The notes: generated from the sequence alone by a model not told the origin. DNA of 64,000 nucleotides from Gracilinema caldarium DSM 7334 (GCF_000219725.1 NC_015732.1:682001-746000); one strand, 5' to 3'. Positions 8,032 through 17,741 are shown, numbered from the stretch's first letter. Numbers and translations are program-made.

Positions 8032-11000
8032 ATGCATAAGGATATTGATAAGATTGCATTTATTCTTGCTAATATTCATTCTGGATCTGCCATATCACTT
8101 TTACCAGCCTTTGTGAAAGAAGCTGAACAAATAAAAAAAAGTATCTGGTTATTTCCCGGTGGTAGAATAGATGCCCCTGATATAGATGAGCGATTACAAA
8201 ATAAAATATACGAAAAAGTAATTAAAGGTTTTGATGGTGTTGTTTCTTGGGCTTCCAGTATTGGTGCCTTTGTAAATCATGAAAAACTCACTGCGTTTCA
8301 TTATCAATTTAATACAATGCCAATAGTTACCATGTCTCATGAGATTCCAGGTATCCCATCGGTTTCAATAGATGCTTATCAAGCGATGTTTCCTTTGCTT
8401 GAACATTTTTATAGATCACATAACATTAAAGAATTTGCCTTTATTCAAGGACCAGCAGAACATGGTTCCGCTCAAGATCGGCTTAAGATGTTTAGAGATT
8501 TTCATGTTAAGAACAATCTATCTCTCAGAGAAGATCTTATAACTTCACCGTATGACTGGTCTGAAGGTGAGCAGGCAATATTAGAATTAATCGATAAAAG
8601 AAAATTGATTCCTGGTAAAGATTTTAAAGCGCTTATTGCTTCTAGCGATTTACAGTTATACCAAGCCATACAGGTATTGCAACGAAGAGGATATGTAATA
8701 CCTAAGGATTTATTGGCTGGAGGTTTTAATAATTCTCTTGAAAGTCAAATAGCTTTTCCTCCGTTTACGACAGTTCATTCACCTATTAAAGAACAAGCTC
8801 TTTTTGCAATTAGAGAGCTTATTAAGCTTGAAAAGATAAAAGAAAAATCATACAGAAAATATTTGCATGGTTCTTTAATAATAAGAAGATCTTGTGGTTG
8901 TATTCCAATACTGGATTCATATAAGAATATAATTAAAGCCAATTATTTGGATTCAGATAATATTAAACATTTAGAAGATTTTATTTTAATTGAATCTCAA
9001 AATTGTATAAAAATTTTAAACGCTGAACAAGAAGAAATATTTGCCTGGATTAATCCTTTATTCGAAAGTTTAGAGAATTCTGTGAAAAATGGAAACACAG
9101 TATTCATAGAATATTTTGAAACAATTCTGGAGCGGCAAATTAATAACGAAATGGATATTTCCAGATGGCAGGAAGTAATTACGCATTTGTTGTTAGCCTC
9201 AGAACAAAAATTAGGTACTATTTTACAAAATAAAATAAAAAAATATTTAGATATTGCAAGAATACTTCTTGCAGAAGCACTTGTTCGATCTCATCAGAAA
9301 TATCAATGGAAAATGGACAAATTATGGATTGTTATACGAGGTCTCGAGCGAGATCTTATAAATATACAAAATCGTAAGGATTTATCATCGATTCTATACG
9401 TTCATCTCCGTGAACTTGGTATTACAAGGGCATATGTAGTCGAAATAAAAACTGATGGTAAAGCCGTTTGTATTGCTGGATTTGATAATTTTGGCCCTCT
9501 TAGTTTAGATAATGCTCTTATTGACCAATCGGACCAAATATTACCAAATCCATTTTTTCAAACTGATCTTTCAGGTGTATGGATAGTAGAGCCTTTAGTT
9601 GCTTCTAAGGAATTCTTAGGCTGGGCTTGTATTAAGGTTGGAGAACCTGTAGCATCAATATATGAAGAAATACGTCATGCTTTGTCGAAAAGTATTATAA
9701 GTTTACGTCACTTAGATAGTATACAGCGTGCTCAAACAGATGCATTAAAGGCAGAAAAATTAAAAAGTGCTTTTTTGGCTAACGTTAGTACAGAACTTTT
9801 ACAACCTCTTGATGTTGTCTCTGAAGAAATAGTAAATATTTTAAAATTACATGATGAAGATAAACTTGATAGCAAAGTTAAAGAAATAAATGAAAAATTA
9901 AAACGACAAAAATCACTTTTGATGGCCTTAATTGAATTATCAAGAGCGGAAGTTGGTGATTTTGATTTTCAAAACAGATATATTACACTATTATCATTAT
10001 TTTCTAAAAATGTTCAAAATCTAAATTATCCAGAGAATTTAAACCCTTTGTTGTATGGTGATGAGGAAAAGTTACTGCGAGCCTTTAATTTACTTAGTTC
10101 TTTTGGGTTAAAAAACGAAATTGAAATAAATTATACTAATAATGGAATAAATATAACATTTCGAAATTATATAGAAGATAAAGAACAGATAAATAAGTAT
10201 GGCTTTGAACTTGAAACAACTAAATTGTTAATCCAAAAAATAATTGCAGGACATGCTGGACTTGTTGAATGTATTCATGATGATACAGGTCTTTTCTGGA
10301 AAATGCGTTTCCCATTCCCTTGCAGTGAAGGTGTAATGCAAACTATAAAAAGTAACACAATTTATATATTAGGAGATTCACATCGATTTGAAAATCTTAA
10401 ACCATATTTATATTTTAATAATGTTGAATATATATGGGTTAATCCAATGGATTTACTTAAAAATATAAATGAGCAACAGAATCCTGGTTTGTTAATTATA
10501 TTTTTAGATTACATCGATAAAGATAATATGTCAATTATATATAATATTTTAAAAAATCAACAATTTAGAAAAATACCATTTCTGCTTTTCCCTAGAACTA
10601 ACGAGCCTGTTTATGTGTGGGATTCTATTGTATCATTACTAGATCAGCATCTAGTTGATAAAAAAGTTGGGAAAAAAATTGTTCTCTATGATCTGAAGAA
10701 AGATATGTCTGATATGATTACTAGTTATTTTGCGAATGATCCGGTAATAGAAATATATATTGTTGATAATAGTAAAGCGTTACATGATTTATATAAAGAA
10801 AAATATAGTTTTGATCTGTTTATCATTCCAGCAAATCAAGATATATATGATCAAATATTTAATTTTATACAGCATACTGTTCAAAATATACCAACACTTA
10901 TTATATGTGATTCGCTTCTTACAAGTCAGATAATTGACCCCATATTAGATAGAGAACGATTATTACTTATTAACGATGGTATATATACTCCTGATGAATT

Positions 11001-11373
11001 TAAAAGTTTAGTCTATGATATTTTATTAGGCTCTCATTTTTTATCTGCTTATACAGGAAGAATGGTAAAGAAAACTGTGTTGTATTTAAATGAGCATTTA
11101 AAAGATGTAATTTTAAGGTGGAAATTAGCTGATTATGTACATATTAGTGAAGATTATTTATCACGTATTTTTAAAAAAGAAATGGCTTTAACACCATGGG
11201 ATTATATTATAAGACTAAGAATACATACATCAAAAATATTACTGAAAGAGACATCTGAACAAATTGCAGAGATTGCCGAAAATGTGGGTTTTTCAGATCA
11301 AGCTTATTTTTGTAGGGTTTTTAAAAAAATAGTAGGCATAAGTCCCCTTGCTTTTAGAAAAAAGAAGCAATAA
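8032..11373 (+). CDS. Large fusion regulator: LacI-type sensor, degenerate histidine-kinase and receiver modules, AraC DNA-binding domain
   Basis: This is a 1113-residue protein with no signal peptide or membrane segment, so it is probably cytoplasmic. Residues 8-290 form a LacI-type sugar-sensing domain ending in IIRRSCGC. A helical linker and a GAF-like part follow, to about 560. Residues 575-650 resemble a HisKA helix pair, but the H-box reads FLANVSTELL, with T587 where histidine is expected. Residues 676-760 are a weak HATPase-like region. Two receiver-like folds follow (about 775-870 and 880-1000); in the second, P933 replaces the phosphoacceptor aspartate. An AraC helix-turn-helix pair occupies 1015-1110. 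Start ATG 8032 is preferred over an upstream TTG. It likely controls the pectin genes downstream. Confidence 0.9.
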   Translation: MHKDIDKIAFILANIHSGSAISLLPAFVKEAEQIKKSIWLFPGGRIDAPDIDERLQNKIYEKVIKGFDGVVSWASSIGAFVNHEKLTAFHYQFNTMPIVTMSHEIPGIPSVSIDAYQAMFPLLEHFYRSHNIKEFAFIQGPAEHGSAQDRLKMFRDFHVKNNLSLREDLITSPYDWSEGEQAILELIDKRKLIPGKDFKALIASSDLQLYQAIQVLQRRGYVIPKDLLAGGFNNSLESQIAFPPFTTVHSPIKEQALFAIRELIKLEKIKEKSYRKYLHGSLIIRRSCGCIPILDSYKNIIKANYLDSDNIKHLEDFILIESQNCIKILNAEQEEIFAWINPLFESLENSVKNGNTVFIEYFETILERQINNEMDISRWQEVITHLLLASEQKLGTILQNKIKKYLDIARILLAEALVRSHQKYQWKMDKLWIVIRGLERDLINIQNRKDLSSILYVHLRELGITRAYVVEIKTDGKAVCIAGFDNFGPLSLDNALIDQSDQILPNPFFQTDLSGVWIVEPLVASKEFLGWACIKVGEPVASIYEEIRHALSKSIISLRHLDSIQRAQTDALKAEKLKSAFLANVSTELLQPLDVVSEEIVNILKLHDEDKLDSKVKEINEKLKRQKSLLMALIELSRAEVGDFDFQNRYITLLSLFSKNVQNLNYPENLNPLLYGDEEKLLRAFNLLSSFGLKNEIEINYTNNGINITFRNYIEDKEQINKYGFELETTKLLIQKIIAGHAGLVECIHDDTGLFWKMRFPFPCSEGVMQTIKSNTIYILGDSHRFENLKPYLYFNNVEYIWVNPMDLLKNINEQQNPGLLIIFLDYIDKDNMSIIYNILKNQQFRKIPFLLFPRTNEPVYVWDSIVSLLDQHLVDKKVGKKIVLYDLKKDMSDMITSYFANDPVIEIYIVDNSKALHDLYKEKYSFDLFIIPANQDIYDQIFNFIQHTVQNIPTLIICDSLLTSQIIDPILDRERLLLINDGIYTPDEFKSLVYDILLGSHFLSAYTGRMVKKTVLYLNEHLKDVILRWKLADYVHISEDYLSRIFKKEMALTPWDYIIRLRIHTSKILLKETSEQIAEIAENVGFSDQAYFCRVFKKIVGISPLAFRKKKQ

Positions 11374-11452
11374 GTACGGAATAATACAAAAAATGGCCTG
11401 CATAATCTTTATCTGACAAACTACATTAAACATCAATATTATGCAGGAGTGT

Positions 11453-12571
11453 ATGGAAGAAATGAGTCTGGATAAAAAAATCATAGAAAACAATGCAATT
11501 AATATTGCAAATACTATGATTGCTGTAAACCCTATTGGCTCCTTAAAATGGAACTATGAGACAGGTTTGTTGTTATTAGCTATTTGGCATATTGGCAAAA
11601 CATTTAATAAGCCTACATTTAATGAGTATGTTAGACAACAAATAGATTGCTTAATTGATAACGAAGGAATTATCAATGGTTATAAAAAAGACGAGTTTAA
11701 TCTTGACCAAATTAATTCTGGTAAGATTGTTCTTGAATTATTTATTGAATCACATGACAATCGATATGAAAAGGCATGTATAACACTTATCAATCAATTA
11801 CATGAACATCCTGTAACTGAATCCGGTGGATATTGGCATAAAAAAATATATCCTTATCAAATTTGGTTAGATGGTTTATATATGTATGGGCCATTTGTTG
11901 CTCGTTGGGGACAAATAACTGGCGATGAAGGCTGTATTGCTAAAGTGTGTAAGAACCTAATTGATATTAAGAATAAGACCTATGACATGAAAAATGGTTT
12001 ATTGCGACATGCTTGGGATGAAAAACGATTTCAGCTATGGGCAGATTCAGTCACCGGCCAATCTCCATATGTTTGGGGAAGAGCTCTGGGCTGGTATTGT
12101 ATGGCTTTGGCTGATGTTTTAGAAGTAATAGGTCGAACGAATGCCTATTATACAGAGTTAATAAAAATATTCCAAGAATTATGTAGGAATATTATAACAT
12201 TTCAAGATCCAAAAACGAAACTTTGGTACCAAATTCTTGATCTTGTAGAAAGAGAGGGGAATTATTTAGAAACATCATGTTCTGCCATGTTTAGTTATGT
12301 TATCGCAAAGGGAATACGGTTAGGTATGCTTGATGAAACCTTGTATATAAAGCATGCAGAAGATGCATTTTTAGCGTTGTCTACTAATAGGATTCGAAAG
12401 GATAATCAAGGCTTTAGCCATCTTGAGGGTATCTGTAAAGTTGCAGGTCTTGGCGGTACTCCTTACCGAGATGGTTCCTTTTCTTATTATATCAGTGAGC
12501 CTGTAGTTGCAGACGATTTTAAAGGTGTAGGGCCTTATTTATTAGCCGCCTGTGAACTAGCAAAACTATAA
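11453..12571 (+). CDS. Unsaturated rhamnogalacturonyl/galacturonyl hydrolase, GH105 (YteR/YesR-like)
   Basis: GH105 enzymes hydrate and cleave the 4,5-unsaturated uronic acid left at the non-reducing end by pectate or rhamnogalacturonan lyases. The protein has an alpha6/alpha6-barrel pattern and the motifs YQIWLDGLYM (catalytic Asp equivalent to D143 of YteR), WADSVTGQSPYVWGRALGWY and ETSCSAMF. It has no signal peptide, so it works in the cytoplasm on imported oligomers. The start is uncertain among ATG 11441, 11453 and 11462; GGAG at 11446 makes the later two more likely. It follows the AraC-fusion regulator on the same strand, 79 bases away. Confidence 0.9.
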   Translation: MEEMSLDKKIIENNAINIANTMIAVNPIGSLKWNYETGLLLLAIWHIGKTFNKPTFNEYVRQQIDCLIDNEGIINGYKKDEFNLDQINSGKIVLELFIESHDNRYEKACITLINQLHEHPVTESGGYWHKKIYPYQIWLDGLYMYGPFVARWGQITGDEGCIAKVCKNLIDIKNKTYDMKNGLLRHAWDEKRFQLWADSVTGQSPYVWGRALGWYCMALADVLEVIGRTNAYYTELIKIFQELCRNIITFQDPKTKLWYQILDLVEREGNYLETSCSAMFSYVIAKGIRLGMLDETLYIKHAEDAFLALSTNRIRKDNQGFSHLEGICKVAGLGGTPYRDGSFSYYISEPVVADDFKGVGPYLLAACELAKL

Positions 12572-12578
12572 TAATTAA

Positions 12579-12637
12579 CTCCAGGGAACAATTAATATGT
12601 AAATTAACAATTCTTTTTTAATGGAAGTTCCCTGGAG
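12579..12637. terminator. Long inverted repeat between convergent GH105 and GH28 genes
   Basis: CTCCAGGGAAC (12579-12589) is exactly complementary to GTTCCCTGGAG (12627-12637), leaving a 37-base AT-rich loop. It lies 8 bases after the GH105 stop and 15 bases from the GH28 stop. Neither side has a clear T-run after the stem, so this is an RNA 3'-end hairpin or bidirectional terminator of unusual form. Confidence 0.45.
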
Positions 12638-12651
12638 ATGCAATTATTATG

Positions 12652-14055
12652 TTATTGAAGAGTGCAATCAATGATGTTCGATTCTAAAAGATAGGGCTCT
12701 CTCATTTCATTTACTGTAGTGGGGAAGATAACTTTTGTTTGGTTAATTATAATACCGTTTATATTTCGTAATCGGACACCCCTTCCTGAGGCTTTAGGTA
12801 AACCACGATACATAGCTGCAAGTTCAGTAGTCTGAATGTTGATATCATCTAAAATGAACTTGCATTCAGAAATGTATAAATTTTTAATTGGCTGTTCTGG
12901 AAGGCCGACTATAAATGCTGCTGCGGCTCTACAATGTTCTGCGATCAGATGAGAAATATAAATATTTTGAATCTTAGGTGTAGTTGCTGAAAGAGGTTGA
13001 GGATCTAGACTGAATATTGGTGAAGATGATTTTGGTCCGCCGGGACCATAATAGCAATTTACTACAAGGGGGCATAAAATATTTTTCATATAACAATGCT
13101 CTAGTCTTATATTTTCGATAACACCCCCTCTTCCTCGTCGAGTTTTAATTCGAAGGCCCCTATCTGTCTCTTCCATACTACAATTGGTAATTTTGATATT
13201 ATTTATACCACCTGCGGTTTCACTGCCAATTACAACCCCACCATGACCATTTTTCATAGTACAACTATCTATTAGTATATTTTCTGTAGGTCTATTAATT
13301 CGAATACCATCTTCACCTGAACCAGATTTAAGACCAAGGCAGTCATCTCCTACATCAAAAGTACAATTTTGAATTGTAATAGATGAACAAGAATCGATAT
13401 TGAGTCCATCAGTATTAGGAGCTTCTTTCGGATTAATAAAATGTACACCGGTTATAGTACAATCAGAACAGAATGCAAAATGGGTGTTCCAAAAAGGTGA
13501 ATTCTGTAGTGTTACATTTTGCAGTGTTATGTTTTTACAATTAAGAAATTGTATTAAGGGCGGACGGAGAAATTGTAGTTCCCTTCCACCGCCACCAGAA
13601 GGTTGATTTCTATAATCTTTATTAAGATCTGCCAGTTGTAATTCATATGGATATTTAGGATGCGTTCTTTTCTCAGCTTTGGCTTGCCATAGACTGTTCC
13701 ACCATGGTTCACCGTTTCCATCAATATGACCAGATCCTGCAATGGTAATATTCTCAGCCTTGGATGCAAATATAAGAGGGTGCATTGCCCAACATTCTAC
13801 ACCTTCCCAACGGGTCCATACAGGTTTGTATAAACTAAAGTCTGCATTAAATGTAAGTGTAGCATTTTCCTCTATGTATAAATGTATATTCGAATAGAGT
13901 TGCAGTGGCCCTGAAAAGAAAACACCTGAAGTTAATTTTAATATTCCACCACCGACGGATGTAAGTTTTTTTATAGCGGATCTTAATAGGATGGAATCAT
14001 CCTGTATTATATTACCTGTAGTACAATTTTGATGTCCCTGTAGTACAATTTCCAT
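12652..14055 (-). CDS. Polygalacturonase, GH28, cytoplasmic
   Basis: A right-handed parallel beta-helix hydrolase of 467 residues that cleaves alpha-1,4-galacturonosyl bonds. All four GH28 signature motifs are present: NTDG (214-217, D216), GDD (236-238, D237/D238), GHG (270-272, H271) and RIK (302-304). There is no signal peptide, so the enzyme probably trims imported oligogalacturonides or rhamnogalacturonan fragments, as expected beside GH105 and an ABC importer. An exo mode is inferred from cytoplasmic location. It is transcribed away from the ABC operon across a 210-base region rich in CGGAA repeats. Confidence 0.93.
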   Translation of the reverse strand: MEIVLQGHQNCTTGNIIQDDSILLRSAIKKLTSVGGGILKLTSGVFFSGPLQLYSNIHLYIEENATLTFNADFSLYKPVWTRWEGVECWAMHPLIFASKAENITIAGSGHIDGNGEPWWNSLWQAKAEKRTHPKYPYELQLADLNKDYRNQPSGGGGRELQFLRPPLIQFLNCKNITLQNVTLQNSPFWNTHFAFCSDCTITGVHFINPKEAPNTDGLNIDSCSSITIQNCTFDVGDDCLGLKSGSGEDGIRINRPTENILIDSCTMKNGHGGVVIGSETAGGINNIKITNCSMEETDRGLRIKTRRGRGGVIENIRLEHCYMKNILCPLVVNCYYGPGGPKSSSPIFSLDPQPLSATTPKIQNIYISHLIAEHCRAAAAFIVGLPEQPIKNLYISECKFILDDINIQTTELAAMYRGLPKASGRGVRLRNINGIIINQTKVIFPTTVNEMREPYLLESNIIDCTLQ

Positions 14056-14112
14056 ATAACATCCTTATAATGAATTTTTAAAAAATAATAAAGAAAACAT
14101 CTTAAAATTAAA

Positions 14113-14224
14113 CGGAAACCTTTTGAACAATTCCGTTATATTTGTACGAGCTTCTGAACAATAAAGAAATATGTCGGAATTGTCCAAAAAACTTTCGGAA
14201 TATTTTTATAATTTAGTATATTAT
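14113..14224. promoter_or_regulatory. CGGAA repeat region before the ABC importer operon
   Basis: Four CGGAA/TTCCG elements lie between the GH28 and permease genes. CGGAA (14113) and TTCCG (14131) face each other. TCGGAA (14174) and TCGGAA (14195) are direct repeats 21 bases apart, two helical turns. ACAATTCCG and CGGAATTGT form a 9-base inverted pair. The last TCGGAA overlaps the -35 position for a TATTAT box at 14219-14224, and there is no good -35 sequence. This is the layout of an AraC-family activator site. Confidence 0.55.
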
Positions 14225-14265
14225 TATAGTTACTGATTTTATAGCAAGGAGTGATATAGAGAAAT

Positions 14266-15198
14266 ATGAGTAATATGAGTCCATTGGCTAAACATCGAGG
14301 CATAAGCAAACAACTGCGTCGATATATGCCAATATACCTGCTGATGCTTCTTCCTATCCTTTATTTTCTATTATTTAGATATGGTCCCATTGTTAATGGT
14401 CAGATTGCTTTTAAAAATTATATGGCTCTTGATGGTGTTTGGGGAAGTAAGTGGGTAGGATTTGACAATTTTAAGGCCTTTTTTAATTCTTTTTATTTTT
14501 GGGAATTATTGCGAAATACAATTTTTTATAGTTTTGGTAAACTGATTGTTGGAGTACCTGTTGCAATTATTCTTTCTATTATGATTTATGAAACGAACCA
14601 CCCAAAACTAGGTAAAATTGTACAAACCTTATCATATCTTCCTCACTTTCTGTCATGGGTTATTGTTTATGGGATTCTATTAGTTCTGCTTGCGCCGGGC
14701 GATGGTATTGTAAATGATATTATTAAATATTTGGGTGGTCAACCAATAGATTTTCTTACAAATACAAAGTATTTCCCATGGATTGTCATATTTTCTGATG
14801 CATGGAAAGAAATGGGTTGGAGTGCCATTATTTTTATTGCTGCATTAATGGCAATAGACCCTACATTATTTGAGGCTGCTGCTGTCGAAGGAGTCTCTGC
14901 TTTTCAGCGTATTAGGTATATTACTATACCAATTATTTCTCCTGTTATTATTACAGTTGTAATCTTAAGATTGGGAACTGTTTTGGATGCAGGTTTTAAC
15001 CAAATATTTATGTTGTATTCAGTCCCTGTGTATAGCGTTGCTGATATTATTGATACCTGGGTTTATCGTCAGGGCTTACTTGAATTTAGGTTTGGACTAG
15101 CAACTGCAGTAGGATTATTTAAAGGAGTAATTGGTATGTGTATGGTGATACTGGCAAATAATTTAGTAAAGAAAATATCAGATTCTGCAATGTTTTAA
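14266..15198 (+). CDS. Carbohydrate ABC transporter permease (LplB/MalF-like)
   Basis: An inner-membrane permease subunit of 310 residues with six predicted membrane segments. The cytoplasmic EAA loop EAAAVEGVSAFQRIRYITIP, where the ATPase docks, is clear. It resembles the LplB/YteP group, often found with pectin or complex polysaccharide utilisation genes. It starts a permease-permease-binding protein operon. The nearest AAGGAG is 14 bases from the ATG, unusually far. No ATPase gene is in the window, so the importer probably uses a shared MsmX/UgpC-type ATPase. Confidence 0.93.
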   Translation: MSNMSPLAKHRGISKQLRRYMPIYLLMLLPILYFLLFRYGPIVNGQIAFKNYMALDGVWGSKWVGFDNFKAFFNSFYFWELLRNTIFYSFGKLIVGVPVAIILSIMIYETNHPKLGKIVQTLSYLPHFLSWVIVYGILLVLLAPGDGIVNDIIKYLGGQPIDFLTNTKYFPWIVIFSDAWKEMGWSAIIFIAALMAIDPTLFEAAAVEGVSAFQRIRYITIPIISPVIITVVILRLGTVLDAGFNQIFMLYSVPVYSVADIIDTWVYRQGLLEFRFGLATAVGLFKGVIGMCMVILANNLVKKISDSAMF

Positions 15199-15216
15199 AA
15201 AGGAGCCTTTTACAAG

Positions 15217-16110
15217 ATGCCAGCAATGAAACATAAAATTAGATTGACAACAAATGACATGATATTTTATGGGATAATCGATGTATTTATAGTATTTTTA
15301 TTGTTAATTGTGGCTATCCCATTATGGAGCACTATTACATTGTCTTTTAGACCTAATTATTTTATTGGATCTAATTTGGAAGGAATGTTTCTGCCCCCCT
15401 GGAAATGGTCTACCGCAGCATATCATGCATTGCTTGGGAATAGAGGATTTCTGTTAGCTTTTAGTAATAGTTTTAAAATATTATTATTTGGCGTAATCAC
15501 AGCATTGTTTTTTACTGTTCCCATGGCTTATGGTCTTTCAATTCGGCAATTACCAGGCATTAAAATATTTAACATCATGGTTCTCATTCCGTATCTCTTT
15601 AATGTTGGATTAATTCCGACCTATCTGGTTGTTACAAAAGTTGGATTGACTAATAAACTTGCTGCTGTGTTCTTACCTGTTGCTGTAAGTACGTATAATT
15701 TGATTATTATGAAAAAATTTTTTGAAGGTATTCCTGAAGACTTGAAAGAATCTGCTCGAATTGATGGTGCATCAGAATTAACAATACTTTTACGTATTAT
15801 ATTACCTCTCTCTAAACCAATATTGTTAACCATAGGATTATATTATGGGGTATCCTTCTGGAATGATTTTCTTCACGCGTTAATTTATCTAAATGATGCG
15901 AAATTACAACCATTACCGATTTTGTTACGTAATATTTTATTAGCAAGTGGTATGAATGAGTTTTTGGAAGTAAATGCCTTTGGCGAAGCTTCTATACATT
16001 CAATAAAAGCTGCAAGTGTTTTCTTGGCCGCTATGCCAATGGTATTTGCCTATCCATTTATTCAGAAGTTCTTTACCAAGGGGACACTCCTTGGAAGTTT
16101 AAAAGGATAA
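15217..16110 (+). CDS. Carbohydrate ABC transporter permease (YtcP/MalG-like)
   Basis: The second permease subunit, 297 residues, with about six membrane segments and the EAA loop ESARIDGASELTILLRIILP. The C-terminus PFIQKFFTKGTLLGSLKG is typical of the YtcP/LplC group. It follows the first permease by 18 bases with an AAGGAG site, and the binding protein follows 19 bases later. Together they form a heterodimeric pore, probably for oligouronides. Confidence 0.93.
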   Translation: MPAMKHKIRLTTNDMIFYGIIDVFIVFLLLIVAIPLWSTITLSFRPNYFIGSNLEGMFLPPWKWSTAAYHALLGNRGFLLAFSNSFKILLFGVITALFFTVPMAYGLSIRQLPGIKIFNIMVLIPYLFNVGLIPTYLVVTKVGLTNKLAAVFLPVAVSTYNLIIMKKFFEGIPEDLKESARIDGASELTILLRIILPLSKPILLTIGLYYGVSFWNDFLHALIYLNDAKLQPLPILLRNILLASGMNEFLEVNAFGEASIHSIKAASVFLAAMPMVFAYPFIQKFFTKGTLLGSLKG

Positions 16111-16129
16111 CCGTTTTAAGGAGGTAGAT

Positions 16130-17716
16130 ATGAAACGGATCTTATCAGTAATGTTTTGTTTGCTTCTCCTCAGTGCATCAGTTCTTGATGTATTTGCGGA
16201 AGGTCAGAGTGATGGGAAGGGATCAGCAGCCTCAAGTAGTGGACCAATTTCTATTGAACTTTGGTACGGAGCTGCTGTTACCGAAGCAGGGCCGCCTCCT
16301 GCTGATTGGGAAGCTTTAAAAATAATCAAGGAAAAGCTTAATATTGATTTAAAGCTCACTGCTTTACCAAGTAGTACCAGTGATCAGGATGTCAAAATCA
16401 ATACTGCAGCCGCAGCCAATGCATTACCAGATTTGTTCATGGTGAGTCGTGATGTTTGGACTAATCTGATTAAACAGGGCCTTGTTGCACCAGTAGATGA
16501 TTTGTACCCTTTAATGCCTAATCGGACAAAACTGCATTATGATGAAGATAGTAGAGCCTTTACAACGGTAAATGGAAAATCTTATGGCCTCGCAGATCCT
16601 GGTTCAATAGCAAAAAATGAAGGTCTTCTTATCCGTAAAGACTGGATGGAAAAATTAGGACTAAAGATACCGACAACTACAGAAGAATTATTTCAAGTAA
16701 TGAAAGCCTTTACACTTAATGATCCGGACGGTAATGGTAAAAATGATACCTATGGTTTTGGTGCATTTATCGAAACCTATAATTATGAAGAAGGTTTAGG
16801 CCGCCGCTTTGATCCTATTTTTGGAGCTTTTGGCGTTGCTGGAACATGGAATCTTTCTGCGAAGAATCCTGGTCTCAATGTTCGCCGTCCAGAGTATTAT
16901 GATGCCCTTAGTTATGTTCGAAGAATGGTGGATGAAAAGGTTATAGATCCAAACTGGGTCAGCTATAAAAAAGATGATTTCCGGGCAGCATGGAAACAGG
17001 GCCGCTTTGGAATTATGAGAGAACAGAATGCAGCCTTTGCATCAGAATCAAACTATACACCTTTCGACAAAAATTTCCCGAATGGTGAATGGATTGTAGT
17101 AGATCCTCCAAAAGGGCCAAAGGGATATCAAGCTGTTGGGGTATATACTCAAAGCTATCGTATTTATGCGATTTCAGCTAAAGCAATGAAAGCTGGTAAA
17201 GGACCTGCGATAGCAAAATTGTTAGAATGGATGGCTTCAGATGAAGGATACTATTTGTTAGGTTGGGGAAAAGAAGGAGTAAATTATATAATAGGTCCGG
17301 ATGGTGTACCTACAGTCAATGGAATTCCTGATCCTTCAAAAGGTTTCAGTAAACCAGAGATTCAGCCTCTTACTCAGCTACGAAATATGGTATTTTATAA
17401 TAGTGATGTGGAATTAAAATCTCGTTATCCTACATATAAAGCACCTTATTCTGGAAAAACTATGAGTGCATTAACTGTATTACGTGACATGCAAAAGAGA
17501 CCTTGGGTAAATGGTGTTGGATCTGATACGTTACCACCACCCTCTGCAGACTTGAAACGTTTTTATGAACAGGGTGTTGTCGAATTTGCAATTGGTGCCC
17601 GTCAGTTGACTCAAGAAAACTGGAAAGCCTGGCTTGCAGAATTCGATAAACTTGGCGGCCTTGAGTGGGAAAAGGCTGGAATTGAAACTGCAAAGGCTAA
17701 AGGACTTTTAAAATAA
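16130..17716 (+). CDS. ABC transporter extracellular solute-binding protein (LplA/LipO-like)
   Basis: A 528-residue exported binding protein. Residues 1-23 form a signal peptide ending VFA|EG, which looks like a signal peptidase I site; no lipobox cysteine is present, so it is probably free in the periplasm, as fits a diderm. The mature part has the family features DLFMVSRDVWTNLIKQGLVAP and NDPDGNGKNDTYGFGA, the latter a likely calcium-binding loop. An AAGGAGG site precedes the start. A strong terminator follows at 17742. Oligogalacturonide or rhamnogalacturonan binding is inferred from neighbours. Confidence 0.92.
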   Translation: MKRILSVMFCLLLLSASVLDVFAEGQSDGKGSAASSSGPISIELWYGAAVTEAGPPPADWEALKIIKEKLNIDLKLTALPSSTSDQDVKINTAAAANALPDLFMVSRDVWTNLIKQGLVAPVDDLYPLMPNRTKLHYDEDSRAFTTVNGKSYGLADPGSIAKNEGLLIRKDWMEKLGLKIPTTTEELFQVMKAFTLNDPDGNGKNDTYGFGAFIETYNYEEGLGRRFDPIFGAFGVAGTWNLSAKNPGLNVRRPEYYDALSYVRRMVDEKVIDPNWVSYKKDDFRAAWKQGRFGIMREQNAAFASESNYTPFDKNFPNGEWIVVDPPKGPKGYQAVGVYTQSYRIYAISAKAMKAGKGPAIAKLLEWMASDEGYYLLGWGKEGVNYIIGPDGVPTVNGIPDPSKGFSKPEIQPLTQLRNMVFYNSDVELKSRYPTYKAPYSGKTMSALTVLRDMQKRPWVNGVGSDTLPPPSADLKRFYEQGVVEFAIGARQLTQENWKAWLAEFDKLGGLEWEKAGIETAKAKGLLK

Positions 17717-17741
17717 TGATAATATAATATCATATTATAAT

